Shown: piece by piece, positions 1-11,987 of the stretch | Layout: each line of letters begins with the position of its first letter | Numbering within the stretch: the stretch's first letter is position 1 | Source: Lingula anatina | Lineage: Eukaryota > Brachiopoda > Lingulata > Lingulida > Lingulidae | NCBI RefSeq assembly: GCF_001039355.2 | Contig: NW_019775158.1 | Span: forward strand, 226,827-290,826 | Direction: 5' to 3' | Length of the DNA: 64,000 nt | Notes under the pieces: model-generated | Database searches by the model: none | Told to the model about the DNA's origin: nothing | What the model saw: the letters and a program-made list of their open reading frames with translations, nothing else | Program-made: the position numbers and the translations under genes

Positions 1-1692
1 CCTACGAAGAAACGTGTGCCACTTCTTAAGTGACCAGAGTCATTGACAGTGTCAGTATTTGGAGTGGATACCACATTGGTGCCAAAACACCAACGGTAGC
101 CATCGATGAAAACCTGAACCAGATCAAATAAAGGAATAATCTGGGAACCACTTGACTATCATTTGATAGGGGGCATCTTAGGAACAATTTTAGGTTGCAC
201 GATGAGGTTGCCGGTTCTCACAGAGCACTCTAATAGCAGATAACTTACAGAACCAAGGGAGTGAGTAGCTACCTTGGTCATCAAAATCGCCATAATTGAA
301 CCCCATAGACAATATGTCGGTATGTCATTACTCGCCGAATCAACGGCCTGCACGTCCTACAACAAAAATCAGCCAAATTGGACAAGTTTTGACCGTTGCC
401 TGGAATTTTATTCCAGATTGAACTCTAAAAACCTATCATAAGGAATACTTTGCCGCTTGAAAACTCTGGTAGCAGCAAGATGAGGTCAAGCGTAACCGCG
501 ACTGTTGCTATGACTAGACACTGACATGGGGGGCCTTTGTGGGACGTGTAACTCTTTTAAAGACAATAATTAGGAAATATGGAGATCCAAAATATTGCTT
601 TCAATGGTTGTCGTATGACTTAAAATAGGCAATGTATTTGTGTATGCTTCACTGGCGAATTCAGTTAATGAACTGATGTCACACTGACATCGAATAGATT
701 ATCAAAAGTTATTAAAACACGATTTTAATCCTTATTTTCATTTATCAGTCAGCAAAATAGGAAAAAAACTGATGAATTATGATTTGGAAAAAAATATTCC
801 ATATTAAATGTCAAGTCTGTATTTATGCTAGGTGTGACAGAGCCTTTAGTATTTTATGCTGTTGTTTGTAAATTTGTTAGATAAGTTATTCTTGTTACAC
901 TAAATAGTGTTACTTACTACAATTAAAGAATGTGTATTAGACTGGTATGGCTTTAGAGGTGTTGTGAAGCCATCATTCTTTTAGAATTATTCATATTTTT
1001 CCTATACTTTTTCAATAAAATTCCTATTTATTTCCTAATTTTTGAAAATCTTTTTCTATTTTCCTATTTTCTGAAGATCCATTATAACTTGACGTCCTGA
1101 TGTAGGTCAGCCCAAATGTTCCCTTTTTTTGTGTCAGAGCACTATATTAAAGGGATAATAACTCTTCGTATGAGATCTATATTTCACACAAGAAAAAAAA
1201 AAACATGGTAAACAACTCATAGAACTATAATATATAGTTTACCACAAAAACGGCAGTTATAGCTATTATTTTGATATCTTAGCAAAGATGGCTATACTCT
1301 GTTATAATCTCTTAATTGATTATAACATAAAACCAAACTTTTTAGAAAAAAAAAGAGAAAAAACAGGGGCTAACTTTGAATGTAGAGTATGGATTCTTTA
1401 ACCATTTGGTTAGTATGGGAAAATTGTTGTTTACTCTGGAGAAATTAATTTTTTGGCCAAATCGAACAGTTATTATCCCTTTAAGCTAGCTTGCTCGCTA
1501 TATAACCTTCATGTGGTAGCTTTACAGTTTTGCTGATATGGGTTATATATGAAATCAAGATCGAGCTGACAATACTGAAATCTAGAACCTAGGGTACATG
1601 TGTACCCAAATGTAAAAAAAAAGTTGCACAAACTTCCTGCGCGTTCGCCTGCAGTAAAAACAGTGACTGTGATTAAGATAACGTTTTTCCAG
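1..1692. other. Gene-free left edge upstream of SDR copy A
   Basis: I see no convincing exon here on either strand. The glycine-rich nucleotide-binding exon expected upstream of SDR copy A exon 2 (see copy C) is not recognisable in this stretch. The only structured item is a TTAA-flanked MITE at 1151-1480. The short minus-strand open frame at 159-353 has no family features. Confidence 0.6.
1151..1480. mobile_element. TTAA-type MITE, copy 1
   Basis: A 330-bp element has perfect 13-bp terminal inverted repeats (AGGGATAATAACT at 1151-1163 and its reverse complement at 1468-1480). It is flanked on both sides by TTAA (1147-1150 and 1481-1484). TTAA target sites are known for piggyBac and Kolobok superfamilies; assignment to either is inference. 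A second, more diverged copy lies in opposite orientation at 36476-36827, with similarity extending well inside the termini. No coding capacity. Confidence 0.75.
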
Positions 1693-3231
1693 GTATGGAC
1701 GCATCCTCGTCAGACTGGGAGAAGACACTGACTGTGAACGTGGTTGGATATGCCAACATGGTGCAGGCATGTCACCCCTACATGAAAAAAGGTACATAGA
1801 GAGCGTTGAACTAGCACAACAGTCTAGCAGTCTCGACTAGCACAATGAATTGCATACCTTCGGCTTATATGCCCCTCCCATGTGAAATTCTTTTACAAAA
1901 AAATTCACTGTCAAGATAAAGACTTAATCTGTATCCACTTAACGTCTAAATATTGACCGTTATTATTTGTGTTGTTACAGTTGTATATATAAATAAAGTC
2001 ATAACATTTTAAAACAGTTCAATTTCTCATCATTTTCATTAGCCGAGCCGGGCTGCCGCGCTGTCGTTAATATTGCCAGCATCACCGGACATATACCAAA
2101 ACGAAATCGCTGGACATACGACGCCAGTAAAGGAGCTGTCTTGCAACTAACCAGGTGTATGGCACTTGACCTGGCTAAAGACGGAATAAGGGTCAACTCG
2201 GTTTCCCCGGCAGTTATAAATACACCTTCGGTGGGTACTCTAGGCAGTAGCTCTATACTATGTGCGCATTTGGAGTACTGATTACGCCTTTGAAAATAGA
2301 AAATTTGTAATGTAATCATACTTTTTCATACCACATATGTCATCGTGAAAAACATAAATTAATTATTTAATGCTGATGGAATAGGTTGCAAGAATGATAA
2401 TAATGAGTAAATTATGTTCTATATTCTTCTCTTTTTACATTCTTCTTTTTAAACGCACTAAACGTTCACAAATTTTAAATTTTTATTTTTTCTTCTTTGT
2501 TTTTTTTTTCTCTTGCCATTTTTCACCTCCCGTTTCCAGCAATCATATTACTCACTAACTCTTGCATTCGCTGTAGAATTACGCAAGATCTTCTTATAGA
2601 CGTGTCAGTGGCAGCACGTTACCTTTGCTCACCAGAAGAAGGTTTTGTGATAAGGCTATAACCAAGGGTTCATTCCCAATGTAACTATCGTTTTACGTAA
2701 ATCAATCCAACTCTTGTTGAATGCAATCAGTTCAACAGACCAACACGCCTCCTCCTGGATTTAGTAAAATACAAAAAGCATGCGATATTCGAGCACGTTT
2801 GAAACAGAGGCATGATAATCTGTTAAACTGATTGCATTAAGTCAGATTCCCTGCGGATATGGATCGATCTACGTAGAAAGATACATAGCTCCAGTGGGAA
2901 TGAGTGTAATTCTACAGCAAATACAAGAGTAACGCAAGCTCCAGTATGAGATTTATTTATAACTCCATTTTATCTTGGATTGACCGTGATTTAGGCGGAG
3001 AGAATCCAAATGAACTTCACTGAGGCGCAGAGGGAGTGGTCGGCGGGTTGTCACATGTTGAACCGTCAGGGGGAATCTTCAGAAGTTGCCGCCGCCATTG
3101 CCTTCCTCTGCAGCAGAGACGCTTCCTTTATCACCGGCGCTGATCTCCCGGTAGATGGCGGCTACACGGTGATAGGACCTGAAAGGCACGGAGAAGACGG
3201 TCCAGATTTCAGTGGAATTTTTCCTGAGTAG
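1693..3231 (+). CDS. SDR oxidoreductase copy A, exons 2-4 (exon 1 not found)
   Basis: Short-chain dehydrogenase/reductase, probably NAD(P)-dependent and cytosolic; substrate unknown. Exons read from the sequence are 1693-1791 (99 nt), 2043-2230 (188 nt) and 2995-3231 (237 nt, ending TAG). All are open and joined by GT-AG introns with the same phases as intact copy C. Exon 2 carries the NVVG segment with the structural Asn. Exon 3 carries VNIAS and the YDASK active site (Tyr-x-x-x-Lys). Exon 4 carries [12 protein letters not shown] and the family's C-terminus. The cofactor-binding exon (TGGASGIG in copy C) is not seen in the 1.69 kb upstream, whereas copy C's first intron is only 340 bp. Exon 1 is therefore either outside the window or absent, and copy A may be a headless duplicate. 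Donors of exon 3 (GTGGGT) give phase 0, matching exon 4. Confidence 0.75.
2577..2656 (+). pseudogene. Relic SDR C-terminal exon inside intron 3 of copy A
   Basis: After an AG at 2575-2576 the frame reads [18 protein letters not shown], clearly like the [18 protein letters not shown] segment of the functional exon 4. It is followed almost at once by a stop and by a MITE. It lacks the downstream [10 protein letters not shown] part. I read it as the 5' half of an older C-terminal exon truncated by the MITE insertion. The same relic is present in copy B, so it predates the A/B duplication. Confidence 0.6.
2657..2909. mobile_element. MITE family 1, copy in SDR-A intron 3
   Basis: About 250 bp with imperfect long terminal inverted repeats: the left side has a CAATCCAACTC / GAATGCAATCAG block and the right side its mirror CTGATTGCATT / GGATCGATCTACG. 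Homologous copies occur at about 6938-7200, 14257-14509 and 35352-35592. Non-coding. Boundaries are approximate, within about 10 bp. Confidence 0.7.
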
Positions 3232-3733
3232 CTGACACATGGGAGAAAACTAAACAATGAATAAAAAAAAAATAATTACTGATTATGTGTTGTTCCTCTT
3301 GACTTCCCTGGTTGAACATAAAAACGGACGTGATCTCCATCCTCTGCCATTATTTTCTCTCCACTCCCTTAACTTAAGTTCAGCTGGGCTCATATGAGCT
3401 ACTGCTGTGCTGGCAACTTTTTTATTTGTATCTCTTTATTAATCATTAATTTGTGAAAGAAGTTTGTATCGTTTACCAATTATAATGTTATTTTCTTGAA
3501 TTGTAAATGCCAATTTTTCTAAAGAACTTATAAGCAAAATAGTTGTTCTCATAAGTTATTACGCGCACCTTGTTTATTAAGACCCTTACATTGAATAGTT
3601 TCACCAGCTATAGTGTATTTACAAGTTCAGTAGAATTGTGGAGATACTTTTGGTTAAAGCATGTCAACCTAAAACTTCCTGCGCGTTCGCCTGCAGTAAA
3701 AACAGTGACTGTGATTTAGATAACATTTTCCAG
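3232..3733. other. Intergenic spacer between SDR copies A and B
   Basis: This 500-bp stretch runs from the copy A stop to the copy B exon 2 acceptor. It contains no ATG-bearing nucleotide-binding exon. Part of it (from about 3240) is matched by the sequence following copy B (from about 7750), as expected for a tandem duplication whose unit runs from before exon 2 to past the 3' end. Confidence 0.65.
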
Positions 3734-4183
3734 GTATGGACGCATCCACGTCAGACTGGGAGAAGACGCTGAATGTGAACGTGGTTGGATATGCCAACAT
3801 GGTGCAGGCATGTCACCCCTACATAAAGAAAGGTACATAGAGAGTGTTGAACTAGCGCAACAGTCTAGCTGTCTCAACTAGCACAATAAACTGCATACCC
3901 TCGTCTTATATGCCCCTCTCAACTGAAATTTGTTTACAAAAATTCACTGCCAGGATAAAGACTTAATCTGTATCTAATAAACATCTTAATATTGACCCTA
4001 ATTATTGTGCTTTCACAGTTGTACATATATATAAAGTTATATCATTTTAAAACATAGTTCAATTTAATTTCTCGTCGATCATTTTCATTAGCCGAGCCGG
4101 GCTGCCGCGCTGTCGTTAATATTGCCAGTATCACTGGACATATACCAAAACGAAATCGATGGACATACGACGCCAGTAAAGGA

Positions 4184-6414
4184 TGTAGAGCCGCATTTTG
4201 CAACCGACCGCATTTTGCAACCGGTTGCAAAATGCGTTCAGTTGCAAAATGCGGTCCTACTAAGTAGAGCCGCATTTTGCAACTGAACGCATTTTGCAAC
4301 TGCAACGCATTTTGCAACCAAAGAAAATCGTGAAAACGCATTTTGCAACCGCAACGCATTTTGCAACCAGAATTTTTTTCTAAGTCCCTGAAACGGCTTG
4401 AATTACGAGACAGGTAGGCTACGGGTAGAATTGGAGTGGGGACGGGTTTATTTCGACTATGTATGCTGAAACTGGCTAGGCTGCCCCTGGGGTGGACGAT
4501 AATATAAAACTTATTTCACATTGTAATTTCCTAAACCATTAGAGTTAGGAGGTTGAAACGTCAGGGAGTAAAAAAGATATTGTTAGGCATGCACATAGGG
4601 GTGTGGCCGTCCCTAGGGGTGGTTGATTGTAATTTTACATTGTATTTTCTGTTATCTACCCTTATATCTTTAGAATTAGGAAATAAAAGCGTTGGGGATT
4701 AATACCATCGTAAGAAATGTGCGTAGGCACTCCAGATTTTTTGTGACTTGGGGTGTAGTTGTCCCTGGGGGTGGTTGAGATCGTTAGAGATGTGCTTGGG
4801 CACATCGGAATGTTTGGTGACTTGGGGAGTGGCCGTCCCTGGGGATAGTTACTTGACTGTAATATTTTCACCGTAATTTCTTTCATCTCCTTCTCGACCA
4901 TTCGAGTTAGGAGCACGAGTCTTTGGTGCATGGGTACAGGAGAATTTTAGTGTGACTTTGGGTGTGACTGTCCCTCAGGGGATGGGGTGATTGGTGGTAT
5001 GTCAGACAATTAAGCTGATTCCACTGATTGCACTTAAGTGAGATCCCCTGCAGAGTTGGACCGACCCAGCTAGTAGGATGTGTGAATCTGAAAGCTGTCT
5101 TCGAGTTAAGAAGGAAGAGGAATGCAAAGAACGCAGCAGACGGCACTTAATAACAGACCTTCAGCGGTATGCTTGAATATAGGTCAAGTTAATTAAAAAC
5201 CCATGCAAGACCCCATACTTTCAGGCATAGCCTCTGTAGAGCAACACACATGCTAATTACTATTTATGATTAATTAATATTTGTTTTGTATTAAGACACA
5301 ACGGCTAGTTGAACGCCAGGATTTCTGAGTGTGTAGGGCCTTACGGTTGGCATGGGTCAAAAGGACAGCTTTAACTGGATTCTTTGACCTATATTCATGC
5401 CTACGACTGTAAGTCCGTTTAGTGCTATGTGCACCGCTGCTGTTCTCTACATTCCTCAAAGACCCATGTACATTCATTATCAATCCCCAACATTTCACGT
5501 TCCTAACTCTAAGGGTAGATAGTAGAAGTAACGGTGCAAAAAATAGAATCAACCACCCCCAGGGACGGCCACACCCATCAATACCCCAGAAGGATCCATA
5601 TCCCTAAAGACATGTTTTCAATTCCCATAGCCTTCCGTTCCTAACTTATATGGTCTAAAGGTAGATAGCAGAAATTACAACGTCTAATTATATTCAACCA
5701 CCCCCAGGACCACACCCTAAGTCAAAAAAATTAAATGCCATTCAACATCCCAAATTATACTGTAGCTACGTTTCATGCTTCAACTCAAATGGCCGATACA
5801 ATGGGCAGATAGCAGAAAATACGTTGTAAAATTAGAATCAACCACCCCCAGGGACAACCACACCCATGTCACAATAAATTTCCGAAGTGCCCATGCACAT
5901 TTCTTACGGTAGTGTATTAATCCCCAACGTTTTTATTTCCTAATTCTGAAGATTTAAGGGTAGATAGGAGAAAAATACGAAGTAAAAAGTACAATCAACC
6001 ACTCCTAGGGACGGCAACACCCCCAATTAAAAAAAAAAACCAAATACAAAAACAAAAAAATCCGAAATCCCATGCACATGCCTAACAAAATGTTTATTAA
6101 CGTTTGGAGTTCCTAACTCTAATGGTTTAAGAAATTACAATGTGCAATAAGTTTTATATTTTCGTCCACCCCATGGGCAGCCTGGCCAGTTTCAGCATAC
6201 ATAGTCGAAGCAAACCCGTCCCCACTCCAATTCTACCTGTCTCGTACTTCAAGCTGGTTGCAAAATGCGTTGTAGTTGCAAAATGCGTTTTCACGATTTT
6301 CTTTGGTTGCAAAATGCGTTGCAGTTGCATAATGCGTTCAGTTGCAAAATGCGGCTCTACTTAGTAGGACCGTATTTTGCAACTGAACGTATTTTGCAAC
6401 CGGTTGCAAAATGC
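4184..6414. mobile_element. Foldback-like transposon inserted in SDR-B exon 3
   Basis: The 2,231-bp element is flanked by the 5-bp direct repeat AAGGA (4179-4183 and 6415-6419). Its two ends are large inverted repeats built of about 17 copies, in both orientations, of the 12-mer GCATTTTGCAAC or close variants (about 4190-4372 and 6248-6414). The symmetry continues inward: the blocks at 4385-4500 and 6150-6245 are mirror images, and tandem units of roughly 145-155 bp sharing a C-rich CAACCACCCCCAGGGAC core (or its complement) sit at about 4610-4990 and 5545-6010. The centre (about 5030-5440) is less symmetric and includes half of a family-1 MITE. No transposase frame is seen, so it is non-autonomous. 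Drosophila FB and sea-urchin TU elements share this architecture, but their target duplications are longer. Confidence 0.85.
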
Positions 6415-6856
6415 AAGGAGCCGTCTTGCAACTGACCAGGTGTATGGCACTTGACCTGGCTAAAGACGGGATAAGGGTCAACTCGGTTTCCCCGGCAGTT
6501 ATAAATACACCTTCGGTAGGTACTCTAGGTAGTAAGCCTACTGGGATGCTGAGAACTTAGATATTTATATGCGCATTTAGTTTGGGGATTCCGCCTATGA
6601 AAATAACAGCTTGTAATGTAAACATACTTTTTCATACCACATATGTCATCGTGAAAAATATAAATTAATTATTTAATACTGATGGAATTGATTGCAAGAA
6701 TGATTATAATGTGTAAATTATGTTCTACATTCTTCTTTTTAGACCCACTAAATATTCACAAATTTTGAATTTATATCATCTGTGTTCTTTCTCTCTGCAG
6801 CCATTTTCACCTTCCTTTCCTAGCTATCGTATTACCCACTCTTGGATTCGCTGTAG

Positions 6857-6938
6857 AATTACGCAAGATCGTCTTATTGACGTGTCAGTGGCAGCACGTT
6901 ACCTTTGTTCACCAGAAGAAGGCTTTGTGATAAGGCTG
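6857..6938 (+). pseudogene. Relic SDR C-terminal exon inside intron 3 of copy B
   Basis: Same relic as in copy A: after an AG at 6855-6856 the frame reads [20 protein letters not shown] and stays open slightly longer before running into the family-1 MITE. It resembles the exon 4 segment [18 protein letters not shown]. Presence in both copies dates truncation before the duplication. Confidence 0.55.
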
Positions 6939-7200
6939 AAACCTTGCCTAGGGCTCATTTCCAATGCAACTATCGTTTTACGTAAATCGATCCAACTCAG
7001 TGGGAACTCTCGCTGAATGCAATCAGTTCAAGAGATTTACACGCCTCCTCCTGGCGTTGAGTAAAATATAAAAAGCTTGCGATTATACGAGTACGTTTGC
7101 AACAAAAAGAGGCATGATAATCTGTTAAACTGATTGCATTCAATGAGGTTCTCTGCGTAGATGGTTCGATCTACGTAGAACGATAGCTGCAGTTGAAGTT
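6939..7200. mobile_element. MITE family 1, copy in SDR-B intron 3
   Basis: Orthologous in position to the copy in SDR-A (2657-2909), so inserted before the A/B duplication. Its right end is interrupted or followed by a family-2 MITE that copy A lacks. Confidence 0.7.
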
Positions 7201-7202
7201 AA

Positions 7203-7424
7203 TGTATGGGCGCATTCCCATAGATTTTAGATCGCTCTATCCCCGTGGGGAGTCTCACTAGATTACTGTCAGATAATCCGGCTTAAATGTCCGTCCCGCC
7301 TACTACAAGCGGTAAGGGGGTAATTAACTTTTGTGCCCGCTCGGCTGGCAGCTATTTAGCGTGAACCCTCAGGGAGTTAGGTCGAGCTAATTAGATCGAT
7401 CTAATCTCTAAGAATGGGGTCAAA
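7203..7424. mobile_element. MITE family 2, nested copy
   Basis: About 220 bp. Ends carry TTAGATCG-type sequence in opposite orientations; the interior includes GTCAGATAATCCGGCTTAAA. A second copy lies at 21632-21846. It is absent from the corresponding place in SDR-A, so it inserted after the A/B duplication. Confidence 0.7.
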
Positions 7425-7746
7425 TTCTGCAGCAAATGCAAGAGTGACGCAAGCTCCAGTATGAGAGGTATTTATAACTCCATTTTATCTTGGGTTGACC
7501 GTGGTTTAGGTGGAGAGAGCCCAAATGAACTTCACTGAAGCTAAGAGGGAGTGGGCGGCAGGCTGTCACATGTTGAACCGTCAGTGGGAATCTTCAGAAG
7601 TTGCCGCCGCCATTGCCTTCCTCTGCAGCAGAGACGCTTCCTTCATTACCGGCGCTGATCTCCCGGTAGATGGCGGCTACACGGTGATAGGCCCTGAAAG
7701 GCATGGGAAAGACGGGCCGGATTTCAGTGGAAATATTCCTGACTAG

Positions 7747-8104
7747 CTGATATAAGGACGAAAACTAAATAATGAATAAAAAAAAATAACTGATTATGTT
7801 TTGTTCCCCATGACTTCCCTGGTTGAACATAAAATGGACGCGATCTCCATCCTAACTGTAACTTAACTTCAGCTGGGCTCATATGAGCTACTGCTGTGCT
7901 GGCAACTTTCTTATTTGTATTCTTTATTAATCATTAACGTGTTAAAGAAGTTTGTATCGTTTACCAATTAGAATGTTATTTTCTTTAATTGTAAATGCCA
8001 TTTTTCTAGAGAACTCATATGCAAAATAGTTGTTCTCATAAATTATTACGCGCACCTTGTTTATTTATATATTCATCTCTTTATATTTTAATTAATTAAT
8101 AAAT

Positions 8105-8135
<31 letters not shown>

Positions 8136-8340
8136 TTTTTCCATCATGAGTAGTAGAAGAACGTCTCTTGCAATACCGAAGGAGAACAATACATTTCTCC
8201 TATATTAATCGCAAGGCGATGACACATCTACTAAGATAAAGTTGAATAAGTTATTTAATTTGGAGCTGTTATCTACATAGAGGTCTGTACATATTTGACT
8301 AATTAATAGTGATGTAGCAGATAGATACTGGCATTACAAA
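7747..8340. other. Spacer between SDR copies B and C
   Basis: The first part resembles the sequence following copy A. A (TTTA)n microsatellite covers about 8091-8140. The last 200 bp before the copy C start codon would hold its promoter and 5' UTR; I see no distinctive core-promoter motif. Confidence 0.5.
8091..8140. repeat. (TTTA)n microsatellite
   Basis: Uninterrupted TTTA repeats preceded by an AT-rich lead-in. Confidence 0.9.
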
Positions 8341-10161
8341 ATGGAGCGTCGTCAGCTGAAACTGGACCAGCCGCATACAAAAGACAGGTTCAAAGGATGT
8401 GTTGCCGTGGTAACAGGAGGAGCCTCTGGTATCGGTAAAGAGTGCGTCAAACGCTTCATTAATGACGGTGCGTCCGTGGCCTTTCTAGATACCAATCAAG
8501 AAGCGGGCCAACTGCTTGAGACGGAGCTGAAAGCGGCCGGACATGACGCCATGTTTTACCATATCGACGTCTCGGACAGGGACGCGTGTTTCGCGGCCGC
8601 AAAAGACATAGCAGGCAAGCATGGCGGCTGCATCCACGCTGTGGTAAACTGCGCTGCAAGTTTCCTGTTTATAGGTATTTAATGTCATTTCCACCGGGAA
8701 GAAAGGGTATCTATGCTCTAATGTACATATAGCAGGAATAACTGGATTTCATTTTTTATGTACGCAATTTGCTTAACAAGAAAGCACGACTTTTTGACAT
8801 TGATAATTACATTATTGGTGGCTTATTTTCACGTTCAGTTTTCGATCTGCTTGGGAGGGGCTTAAGGAGAGGTTGAAATATGAGCAACCACTGTTTCAGT
8901 TCAGATAATACAACTCCAGATCACTTAAGTTATTATGCAAGACAAGAAATAAACTAACCGCCCCATTCATCGTATCACATATTATGTGGTTGTATTTTAT
9001 GGCATTTTTCCCAGCTTTAGACGCGTCCATGTCCGACTGGGAGACGATAATGGGCGTGAACGTGGCGGGCTCTTCAAATGTGGTACAGGCATGTTGTCCT
9101 TTTATGAAGAACGGTACGTGAGCTACGTTAACGTTGACTCCATTTTTAATGCCTCAATTAACGTAAGATGTTAGAAATATACCAAAAATTGGTTTCGCAT
9201 CAAATGCATTGTGCTTATTTCTATATATAGTTTCTTGTGGAACACGTAAATGTGCTTTGCAACGTCATTGTGATTTATCTTCTGAATAGATTGCTTTGTC
9301 TCCTCTAACACAATGTATTGCCTCACCTAACGCATTGCAAATGCGAATTATATTGAACCTGACATACATGCATGCAACACGTGGTGATTGGTTGACGATC
9401 ACAATCAACGTATTATCATGTCTTCTCTAACACAATTGTCTCTTTATTTTAAACTCAGGGGGACCAGAAACTCGCGCCGTAGTAAATATTGCCAGTGTAT
9501 CTGCCCATTGCAGTCAAAAGCAGCACTGGACGTACAACAGTAGCAAAGGGGCGATCTTGCAACTGACGAAATGCATGGCGCTTGACCTTATCAAAGACGG
9601 AATACGGGTCAACTCTGTTTCTCCTGGAATAATTAATACCCCTGCAGTAGGTAGATTAGAATAAAATATTTCTTTGTATCTATATTAATTAATTAAATGA
9701 TGTAAGTCAAGTAAACAAATAAATAAATGATGTTTTCTTGATCATCACGTGTGCATTCATCTTCAATTAACGTTTTTCAACTTTTGGTTCGTCTTTTTGA
9801 AAACAAATATTCACTTCTTCCTTTTCTTATCTTTTACGTTCTTTCATTCTCTTAATATAACACTGTCTAGTCGTTTTTTCATACACAATTTTCGTAATTA
9901 TTCACATATCTATTCAAATTCCTTTAGCTTGACGCTATCGTTGGAGGTGACGAAATACAGAGAGCGTGGTACGGTAGCGCCCACATGATGAACCGAAACG
10001 GTGAATGTTCGGAAATTGCCGCCGCCATTGTCTTCCTCTGCAGCAGAGACGCTTCCTTTATCACTGGCGCTGATCTCTCGGTAGATGGCGGTTACACAGC
10101 GATGGGACCTGAACGACACGGCCAAGACGGCCCTAATTTTACCGCAGCCATACCGGAATAA
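8341..10161 (+). CDS. Short-chain dehydrogenase/reductase copy C (complete, 4 exons)
   Basis: Predicted 284-aa NAD(P)-dependent oxidoreductase of the classical SDR family. Exons: 8341-8674, 9015-9113, 9459-9646 and 9928-10161 (855 nt including TAA). Phases (1, 1, 0) and lengths of exons 2-3 match copies A and B. Cofactor site TGGASGIG is at residues 25-32. The usual NNAG is replaced by VNCAA (102-106). Asn127, Ser157, Tyr170 (in YNSSK) and Lys174 form the expected catalytic tetrad. The C-terminal FITGADLSVDGG block is conserved. The exon 3 donor is GTAGGT, chosen because the alternative one base later breaks the frame. There is no signal peptide or membrane segment, so it is probably cytosolic. 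FabG-like reductases are the nearest general match; the substrate cannot be told from sequence. Confidence 0.9.
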
Positions 10162-11918
10162 TAGCAACAGCAGATGAACAGGGTTGGGGCGTTCAGCAGT
10201 CCAAACGGCAACCCCCAACAAACTATGTTATACCTTATATAATATTAAGTCATGCTGGGGAGTAATTGTACCATCATATTACAATATACATGTTCAAAAT
10301 TTTCTAATATCAATAACATAAAAGATTGTAAAGAAAGAAATTCAATCGCATCCGTCTTTGAAGGTTTCAGATTATTTCAAAATGTAAAACAGAGGAAAAC
10401 TAGAAGTTAGCCTTAATCAACATTACGCTTTTATTTATATTTCCGTTTTCAATTAATGTTTACCAGACCCAATTTTCTGGCCAGTTATTTTTCGAGGAAT
10501 TTGGAGAGAAATTACCAGTGTTAAATAAGTATTTAATGTCACTGGATACGTTTTTCCACAATTCACCTTTCAAAGGGATAAAAAAAATACGAGCAATATG
10601 TTGTACTCCGGTTCATTGCTGTCAAATATTTATGATAACAAATTGCAGAATTTTTTATTCTTCATGACAAGTTTTTAGCTGGTATCATATATATTATTAT
10701 TTGAGTTATACTTGGCTAAGAATGAATCTAATCTACTTAATTTTGAAACTAGCTATAGAAAACAAATCACTGCTTACACTTGGTGAACTGGGCTTGGGGG
10801 GGGTACGACAATTTTTTTTTCTTGGGTCAAAATGGGGTAACTACTTTGGGTTTATATGCAAAGATCAATTTTTTGGCTTTATTTCCTTTGTAAAGCAGAT
10901 TTCAGGTCATAAAATACTGTTAGCTGTCTAAATTGATAAAGTCTACCAGTACTAGTACTCTAAATAAATAAAGTTTACTAGCAGTCTAAATTGGCCTTTG
11001 CATGAATATGTGCCAAAGTTCAGACAAGTAAGGCAACATCATCTAGCTGGCGCCAACACAGGGTGTGATCGGCAAGATTTGAAGACGCGAGGCGAACCAT
11101 ATCTTTCTCACTCTCGCCCCCATAAACATGCATATTAATTTTAAATTCATTTATTACATATAAGACTTATATGGCACTTAAAGTGTCTCCATTAACATTA
11201 CAAACTGATTTTCAAATATTTAATAAGTCTCAATCCACTGTTCAGAACATGATAATATTGCTACTGTACTTTTGAAATGCAGAGCTGCCTTCAGAACAAA
11301 ATAAAATAATTCCAACTAACGTCCCCAATTCTTTAAAAACTGTAATTAAAATATCCACTGTCACACAATTATATGCTCACTTATCACTTCTTTCTTCAAT
11401 GTTGTTTTAAGAGCTTTCTTTTAGTGAATAATCATCAGATTCTTCAAATTGGTTTCAAGAGATTTCTTTCCAATCAGAATATCTATCTAATCAATGTTTC
11501 AAAAATAAAATTTGTATAAAATCTGACGTTAGATGCATGGATCATCAGACAATCTCATAATGGTACCAAGACTGATCCTAGATATCACAAACTTATTTGT
11601 AAATTCTATCTGAATCACCAAATCTATATCATTCAATTCCCAGATCATTACCAGGTTTCTGCATTAATATTTTAAAAATATTCTAAACAGTTTTGACATG
11701 ATCAGGAATTCATTTTCATTCAAAGGCATCTCTGGGTGTTAAAGTTTCCCAACCAGCCTGCAGATGACTGTTTAGAAATAAAGTCACCTTTCTTACATTA
11801 ATTCTAACCTATAAAAATATATATTTCAATGGAATTCCGTCTTCAAGGGAACTAAGAAGACAAAGAATAAAGCTGCCCTTAAATGTGCATATATCACACA
11901 CTGTGATGGGTTTCTTAC

Positions 11919-11987
<69 letters not shown>

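Larger units (their letters stand above)
3734..7746 (+). pseudogene. SDR copy B, exon 3 split by a transposon; exon 1 absent
   Basis: Exons are 3734-3832 (99 nt), 4092-4183 plus 6420-6515 (92 + 96 = 188 nt once the insert and one 5-bp target copy are removed, identical in length to exon 3 of copies A and C), and 7510-7746 (237 nt, ending TAG). The frame is otherwise open, including the YDASK catalytic motif, which lies just before the insertion point. No nucleotide-binding exon lies in the 502 bp between copy A and copy B, so the copy lacks its N-terminus and is also interrupted. The preserved frame suggests recent disruption. The 3' part could still be transcribed, but a functional SDR is not expected from it. 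Confidence 0.85.
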
